Source: Anadara kagoshimensis (taxonomy: Eukaryota; Mollusca; Bivalvia; Arcoida; Arcidae). From it: DNA of 64,000 nucleotides. The number at the start of each line of letters is the position of its first letter. Positions within the stretch are counted from its first letter, which is position 1. Both the position numbers and the translations under genes were made by a program. Shown piece by piece: positions 57,480-64,000 of this stretch. Location of the stretch: contig CM037874.1 in assembly GCA_021292105.1 (NCBI GenBank), positions 33,096,185-33,160,184 on the forward strand, written 5' to 3'. The notes beneath the pieces are model-generated. The model had not been told where the DNA came from and did no database searches. It was given only the letters and a program-made list of their open reading frames with translations.

Positions 57480-57970
57480 TTTTGAAGAAAGAATGATTAA
57501 GCACCCGGTCTCACTTCCCAAGTATAATGTCCCATTGCATTTCCAGTTTTGATTTCATAAATGGCGATTGTACATAGCTAGACAGGAAATCCTTATTCTT
57601 CTGGAGCACCTGGCCTCATTTCCTTCATGGAAGGTCGAGTGTTAAAATACTGTGTCGGTTGTGATTTGGGCATAGAACGGTAAATTTTTGTATTATATTC
57701 GTGCTTGCTGTTTCATGGACCACTCGTTCTCACTTTCCTATTAGATAAGTTTAGTTAAATACGTGAAATTCCAACAGGAAAGTGAGACCGAATGCTTCGG
57801 AATCCTTAACATATTGTGTTTAGGTAGCTACATCCGCCACATGTAAAATTAAAATAAGGAATAAAAGGGAATTGAAATATTGGACGTCAAATATATACAG
57901 GATAATTTTGGAAACAGAGACATCATACTTATCAACAATGTTGTCATGACCACAATAAAAACTTCCTAAG
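57480..57970. repeat. R1 family arms
   Basis: A right arm at about 57530-57680 (CTGGAGCACCTGGCCTCATT) and a left arm at about 57715-57970 (GGTAGCTACATCCGCCACAT, GACGTCAAATATATACAGG, TCATACTTATCAACAATG). Confidence 0.6.
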
Positions 57971-58161
57971 GGACTTTTTATTATTATATTTAGTTATTTT
58001 TGTCTATTTTGTGCGTGTTACGTCTTATTTGCGGTTTATCATACAAAATAGTGTGTAATATAATTATTTTCATGTATTCGCTTACAGTTTTACTGAAATT
58101 ACAAGGTTATATATAATGGTTTACTTGTTTACAATGGAATAAATTTATATAAATAGGCAGC

Positions 58162-58988
58162 ATTGACCTGTCCGCTTGACCTTTAATTTGAATATTTGTT
58201 ATTGACCAGTACTGTAGATTACTTCTTATTCACGAGTATCACATTTCGTGTGCCGATCCCTATGAGTCATTTCGCGATTATGTGAATTCACGACCACAAT
58301 CCATGTAAATTCGCGATTGACAGGCAATTATCTCCCTTTCTTAGGACGTATTGTAATGTTATATAAAAAACGATCGCGTGGAATTACGCGTTAATAAATC
58401 CCTCGCGTAGTCTACAGTACATCTATCTTTAGGGAATGCAGGTGCATATTTTGTTTATTTTTGTATTGTTCATGCATTAACTGTGAATCCTAACTCTATC
58501 GATGTATTAGGTAGCCCTTCATATATGAATATTTTAAGTCACAATCTTGGTCATTGAACTTCTGATGAGTAAATGAACTCCGAAACGGCTGTCTAGTGCT
58601 GTAAAATTAAGACTGGAATAATATGTAATTGTAACCACTGAGCCCGTATCTCTGCTGGTGGACTAAACATCATTGAGAATATCATAAACTCAGTATACAA
58701 TATTTTAACAGAAATATACTACTGTCTACTAGTATATATATATTTAGTGCTAGTTAAAATATTAAAATCCTAAAAAAAACTGAAGTATAGTCCCTCACGC
58801 ATACTACTTACTTAGATGCATTTGGTTTAATTTGTTTTTGTCCTTTGGAAATATTTTCAACCGCTTGAAAAATCTTGGTCGGAGAACTACTGATGAGTGA
58901 GATATTGTATTCCGAAACAGCCGTATAGTGCTGTATAATTAGTTATAATATGTAATTCTTAACAAAGGTCAAGCGGACAGGTCCATCT
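58162..58988. repeat. TIR element with GACCTGTCCGCTTGACCTTT ends
   Basis: TTGACCTGTCCGCTTGACCT at the left is matched by AGGTCAAGCGGACAGGTCCA at the right. The same end sequence also occurs near 35976 (TTGATCCGTCCGCTTGACCT). The segment CTACTGATGAG...CGAAAC..CTGT..AGTGCTGTA appears twice inside (58555 and 58885). Confidence 0.55.
58209..58420. repeat. Foldback MITE with GTACTGTAG ends and TTCGCG motifs
   Basis: GTACTGTAGATTAC at the left and GTAGTCTACAGTAC at the right, 212 bp, with several TTCGCGA / TCGCG motifs. It lies inside the element at 58162-58988. Confidence 0.6.
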
Positions 58989-59384
58989 TATAACTTAGAT
59001 AGTTGACTGAAATGTTTGTGTTTAGGTATTTAGTATTTTATAGTGATTGCCTAAATCAACTCTTAAATGAAACCGGAGAGACGAAGTAGTGTTAGCGAAG
59101 TTGTTGTTGTTGTTGTTGTTTTTTTTCCACTGAGGTAAGTCAATACAACGAAGCGGTCATTTATGATGTCTGTATCCAGAATTTTCTTTTATATGTCATG
59201 TATATGTATCTTAATTTCTTTTTTTTTCTCTCATTCTTCAATTTGATTTCACAGGTGAAGAATGTAGCTAGCTGGATAGAAGGTGCTTACCCTTCTGGAG
59301 CATCAAATCTCATTTCTTTGATGGTTCCATTTTATTCCTATATTTAAATTATACACTTCAGCTCAGTGTGTTATTTGTGGATAT

Positions 59385-59387
59385 ATA

Positions 59388-59463
<76 letters not shown>
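59385..59463 (+). repeat. (TATC)n followed by (TA)n
   Basis: About seven TATC units, then about 22 TA units. Confidence 0.95.
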
Positions 59464-59469
<6 letters not shown>

Positions 59470-60200
59470 AGCGAATTTTCTATATTTCATTAACATCGGA
59501 TCAATGTTCTAAATTTCTCTGGATTCATATGCCACTTGTCCATCTAGTGTATTGATATAAGCAGTTAAACATCAGGGTTATGTGAAACTTTTGCTTTTTT
59601 CTGAAGTTTATACCAATAAAAACGTCTTACAAATGTTATCAAAACACAACTTAGGAAATGGGAGTTGTCGAGCTTTGTATATGAAATGCAATAAATATTT
59701 TTAAGGCTCTGTAAGTTCACGTGATTTGATGAGATGATTCTGCTTGTAGATAGTACATGATGTAATTCTATTCCTTTATCCGATAGATAGGGAATTTGAA
59801 GTTTTTATTCAAATTTCGCAAGTGTGTACCGTAACGTTGTTGATAGGTTAACAAGAAAACCGGAAAGTATGACATGGAACTACTTGCTTGACTATCAATT
59901 ACTCAAGGGGGGCAATAGTTATTAACCAATAACATACCGGTATATTGCAGTATTGGTTTTGTATTAGCTAGCTCTGTAGTAACTTCTAATGAAATCCAAC
60001 GCCTCATAAAGTTCAGACTTTATAAGACGTTGAAATTACAACGACTAATGCAGTCAGGACTTCATTAAGCGGTGACAATTGCGATGGCTTATAAAGTCCA
60101 ATGATATATAGAAGCTCCAGACCAAAAGTCAAATTTGAGAATAAATTTATTTTGTAACACCAAAAAGACTTCTTGTCTATAGCCTCCTTCCTTGGACTTC
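59470..60200. other. Nothing recognised
   Basis: No open frame, repeat family or palindrome stands out in this AT-rich stretch. Confidence 0.35.
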
Positions 60201-60204
60201 ATTT

Positions 60205-60369
60205 AACAATTGAACTGTTTAGAAATGCGGTTCATAGTCGATATGAACGCAATTGATGATATGCAAGCAAACTGAATAACGCGCGTTAGCGCGTTATGAT
60301 TAGTTTGCCTTTTAAAATAAATTGCGTTCATATCGACTATGAACCGCATTTCTAAACAGTTCAATTGTT
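60205..60369. repeat. Hairpin with a perfect 50-bp stem
   Basis: AACAATTGAACTGTTTAGAA ... ATGAACGCAATT (60205-60254) is the exact reverse complement of 60320-60369. The loop contains its own palindrome, TAACGCGCGTTAGCGCGTTA. A single arm fragment recurs at 60768-60795. Confidence 0.9.
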
Positions 60370-60429
60370 ATATTTACGTTTAAATTAAAACTATTTTCTT
60401 TTCTTTTTCTTGGTTCAAAATCATTTTAG

Positions 60430-60659
60430 AAAATTTGAATTCCGCGCTTTGTCAACAACGATTTTCGATTAACGGAACAGCTGATGGAACAGCAGATCCA
60501 ACTGATCAGCTGTGCAGTTTGGCACCAGAAATTCTAGGACAAAATAGTGCGTGGAAAAAACAACAAATTGCATACAAAATTTCTACTAAATTGTTCAATT
60601 TTTTATTAAATACAATTATTTCGGTAATAAATAATCACAATTATGCAAACAATCAATAA
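60430..60659 (+). CDS. Candidate 3' coding exon, unknown protein
   Basis: A good polypyrimidine tract and acceptor (CAAAATCATTTTAG, AG at 60428-60429) leads into a frame that would start in phase 1 and read NLNSALCQQRFSINGTADG... to a TAA that overlaps an AATAAA. The phase and the placement resemble the four secreted genes, but the C-x-C module is missing and I found no matching first exon upstream. It stands 60 bases after a long hairpin. It could equally be a chance frame. Confidence 0.25.
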
Positions 60660-61318
60660 AACGTTAAAACTAAATATAGTTCCGAATTTGTGTATTTCAT
60701 ATTGTGTATTCATACGCCGATTGTTGTGAATGGAATTACCGTGACGTCACCAAGGTAGATCTTGCAGTTCATAGCCGATATGAACGCAATTGCTCTGAAA
60801 CCTTGTGTAGAAGACAGAAAACAGACAAAATGTAAATATTAGGCGTTGGACTGCAGTAGCTATCAGGGCTGAAGTTATTACAATTTTTTAAAAATCCAGT
60901 AACTCTGTTTTTTAGCATGGCGGGAGTAGTTGGACAGGAGGTGCTAACCCATATACGGAGCACCTGACGAACATGCAATGAGATACAATCATAAAAGCTC
61001 ATGTTAACATCTTTTGAACCTACATGTAACTTTGCTTTGTTATATTGGCTATGTATGGCGTAATTGTGTTTTATAATACTAGTGACACAAAGGATCATGT
61101 ATGAATAATACATTTTGTTTCCTAAATTAATAGATATTTTTGACACCCTCTTTCATCATTGTGCCTCTGTGACGTGACCGAGTCGCCGAAAGTGCTAGCT
61201 AATTGACGCACACAAGACCTCCCTGATGAAAATGCACGTGTTCCACTTAGTTTGCGAATTTTCAAAGTTTTTTAACTGTCTGTCTGGAATTTTGATGTAT
61301 CATTTTTATGCTTAATAG

Positions 61319-62490
61319 AAACAGTGCCTCTTTGTTTAGAATGGAATTCTGGTGCGAGAAATTTGAAATCTTAATGTGCCCGGGGTGCTAGACATTCCCA
61401 GATCTGAGAGTCTCAATACAATTCAAATACTCAGGTCACAAACATTTCACTCTCATCAGACCTTTTAAGTCAAATACATGTACCTTTTTTATCAATGGAA
61501 CGCATGGATAAGATTTTCATTTTTAATACGTTTATGTAATAAGGTCTCCTACCTTTTTACATACTTTTGCATTTTTCTATAATGAAACAGTGCGCAAAGT
61601 AAAATTGAATTTCATTCAGTAAATATTATTCAGTTGTAAGCCTTAATATAACTTTTACAAATTATATATCCGTAAAACAAACACAGAAAATATACTTATA
61701 CTTGTTTGCTTCGTAAATTTCTGATAAAGGATGCGAGACAAAAAATTCCAAACAACCCGACGTTGAGATGTCCAATACATTATGGTGGATGTTGATATCT
61801 GGAGGTGCTTGCTATTCTAGGACACATGGTCACACTTCCCTGGCCTAGTGGAAGTTCGTATTTTACTTAATTTGCCAGTTTTCAAAGTTTGTACTTTCCA
61901 TTTGGAAGTTTCTGTGAATAAAGGTATGTTTGTGCTTGATATCAATAGTGCCTCTTTGTCTAGGATGAAATTCCGGTGTGAGAAAATTTGAAATGTAAGA
62001 CATCAAATAGTCTTGGCCGCTGCGTAAAACACAATCATGTCACTCCCATCAGGCATTTTTAGTCAAATACCATTTTATCAACCAAACGCATGGATGCTAT
62101 TTTTTATTTAATTTATTTTTTTACGTTTATGGTATAAGCTTACATAACGTATAAAATACTAATGCATTTTAAACTTTGCCGTAAGCAAAGTAAAATTGAC
62201 TTTCATTTATTAAATATTATTCAGATGTAATTCTTAATATAACTTTTACAAATTATATATCCGTATAAAAACACAGAAAATTTATTTGTATTTGCTACGG
62301 ATAAAGGATGCGAGACAAAAGGATTCTAATCAACCCGCGTTAAGATGTCCAATACATTATGGTAGATGATGCTAACTGAAGGTGCTTGCTATTCTGGGAC
62401 ACATGGTCACACTTCCCTTCTGGAAGTTCGTGTTTAACATAATTTGCCAGTTTTCAAAGTTTTTATTTTCTTTTCGGATTGAGATGTGTC
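61319..62490 (+). repeat. Tandem duplication of a ~620-bp unit
   Basis: The unit starts at GTGCCTCTTTGTTTAGAATG (61324) and again at GTGCCTCTTTGTCTAGGATG (61948). Both units contain TTAATATAACTTTTACAAAT, GATAAAGGATGCGAGACAAA, GATGTCCAATACATTATGGT and an R1-like end (CACATGGTCACACTTCC). A partial third unit end lies at 61190-61318. Confidence 0.8.
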
Positions 62491-62496
62491 ATCTGG

Positions 62497-62706
62497 TACA
62501 GTGCAGACCGAAAGTTTAAACACTAAACTAAAAATTGGTAACGAATTGACAGCTCATTTCGCCCCCTCGTTGGTTATTAACCGACAATTTTTCAGTATTT
62601 GTGGTATATTTCCAGATCGCAGCTTTTCTTTCATTCGCTGTCTAAATCCCAGTCCTTCGATAAAAGTCTTAATATCAGTGATAAACTTCTTCCGACAGGT
62701 CTGACC
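62497..62706. repeat. MITE family M1 copy
   Basis: TACAGTGCAGACCGAAAGTT at the left and ACTTCTTCCGACAGGTCTGA at the right. It is inserted at the end of the tandem duplication. Confidence 0.7.
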
Positions 62707-62709
62707 CGT

Positions 62710-63480
62710 GTTTGTGATTTTCATAGTACCATTATGTCATATTTCAGACTTTTCGAATTTTTATGAAATAAAAACAAACAAACTAGTTTAATATTTTTAA
62801 GATTTATTCATAGCGGGGGAGACCTTGCACAGTTAAAAGAAATAAAATATCATTGATGTCCGAAAGTTTTAATGCATCACTTGAGTCGTATGGTTTGTTG
62901 TTTCAGTCGATATATCTAAAAAAGAAAGAAAACACAATCATTAAAAATAGAAGAGCAGAAAGTAATTAGCAACACTAGCAATGTATTTTGCAATAGCTAT
63001 GCAACGGAAAATACAAAGAAATAAACCAATATGATAGGACAGAAAAGCAAGTTAAATAAACAAACAAAAATACCGTCCATAATGGAATTAAAAAAAACAC
63101 GGACGGGAATTGTAATGACAAAAACACAGAACTTTTGAGGCTCCAGTTGTCAACATTTGTCCACAAATATGTACATGTCAAATTTATTATTTTTCTTGAC
63201 TATGAACCAGATGGCCCTGCATTTGTACTATATGTTATAATCCCCACCCCCTGAAAAAAAAATGATACATTATGTTTTTGTTTTGAAATAAAATCGGAAA
63301 TAAAAGATCTTTTATCAATATACATGTTTTATAAGGAACATTGTATCTGGCACTTTAATTATCTTAAAATAATAACGACCAACGTAGTAAACATCAGCAT
63401 ATCTGTTGTACTAATAACAAACTATTAATTCGGAAACAAAGTTTGGAAAAAGCCTGTCTAATGTTAAAGACTTAAACACG
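62710..63480. other. Nothing recognised
   Basis: AT-rich sequence with one low-complexity minus-strand frame (62975-63181) that shows no start context or motif. Confidence 0.35.
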
Positions 63481-63488
63481 TTTTTTTT

Positions 63489-63703
63489 ATACTGTTAATG
63501 TATTTAATTCCGTGTGTATTTATTTTCGCGGTATAGAATATTTAGACATATCTGCGTAGTTAGATTTTCGCGTTTTTGACATATGCTCTACAACATAATA
63601 AGTAAAATATAATTTTCGCTTTGTATTAATTTTCACGCAAAACTAATTACCGCGAAATAAGCGAAAATTAGTACACTGCGAAAATAAATACATTTACAGT
63701 ATA
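63489..63703. repeat. Foldback MITE with TATACTGT ends and TTTTCGC motifs
   Basis: TATACTGTTAATGTATTTAA at the left is mirrored by AAATACATTTACAGTATA at the right; TATTTTCGC and GCGAAAAT motifs alternate inside. About 215 bp. Confidence 0.7.
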
Positions 63704-64000
63704 TAAAATTGAAACCGAATTGGTAAATGCAATAAATCTGTATCGCGCTTAAATTGCTTTTTTATTTTTATTTTTATTTTGCATTGATTCATGGCATATT
63801 ACATATTTTCAGTTAGAGATTTCTTTTGTATAATAGTAATAACGGCTAGCCATGAACATTTTTAACAATATAGAATCTACATTACATAACTTGGTTCTAG
63901 TTGACCCAGATGCTTCAAATTAGATGATATGCTATTGATTCTTCAAAATTCCATTAGCTCAGTCGACCACACCGAATTGTGTTAAAATATCAGAAAGTAA

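Noticed and set aside
59067-59134. ATG segment ending CACTGAG before GTAAGT as a first exon for the 60430 frame
   Set aside because: It is 68 bases long (phase 2), does not match the phase-1 acceptor and encodes a poly-Val run from a TTG repeat.
1-64000. CRISPR arrays, bacterial operons or riboswitches
   Set aside because: The sequence is eukaryotic; the only regular tandem array is the 31-bp minisatellite, which has no unique spacers.

Overview
The window looks like nuclear DNA of an invertebrate, most likely a bivalve mollusc. It is AT-rich and gene-poor, genes have introns with GTAAGT donors, and microsatellites, palindromic MITEs and tRNA-derived SINEs are abundant. The organism call is an inference from repeat content and gene style; no marker gene fixes the species.

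Layout. 1-~4.3 kb: the 5' part of a fossil Ty3/Gypsy-like LTR element on the minus strand (PNMA-like Gag, retropepsin DTGS motif, PBS, one LTR edge). 5.1-16.0 kb: two related DNA transposons with CACTA-like ends, one nested in the other; the outer one carries two long hairpins and a ~40-copy 31-bp minisatellite. 16.9-18.9 kb: SINE and MITEs. 19.08-21.51 kb: a secreted type-B carboxylesterase gene (minus strand, two coding exons). 22-30 kb: a repeat nest in which a MITE is split by a hAT-like element that is itself split by an element with long inverted ends and a perfect 9-bp target duplication. 31-57 kb: four small secreted-protein genes among many MITEs, SINEs and foldback repeats. 57-64 kb: mostly repeats, with one doubtful coding exon near 60.4 kb.

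The main result is the 31-57 kb cluster. Four genes, on both strands, share one design: a first coding exon of 3-12 codons that holds only the start of the signal peptide, a phase-1 intron, and a single second exon that ends in a cysteine module C-x(3-5)-C-x(7-8)-C-x(5-15)-C-x-C. One protein has two modules behind a Gly/Tyr-rich region, one has a single module, one has the module behind a Thr-rich segment, and one has a reduced module behind a Leu/Asn/Gly-rich segment. Two of the four show short tandem duplications at one end of the gene. The family looks like a fast-evolving set of secreted structural or defence peptides; I could not assign it to a named family.

Most other open frames are repeat-derived: the 31-bp minisatellite reads open for 473 codons, and the SINE bodies read open on their reverse strand.
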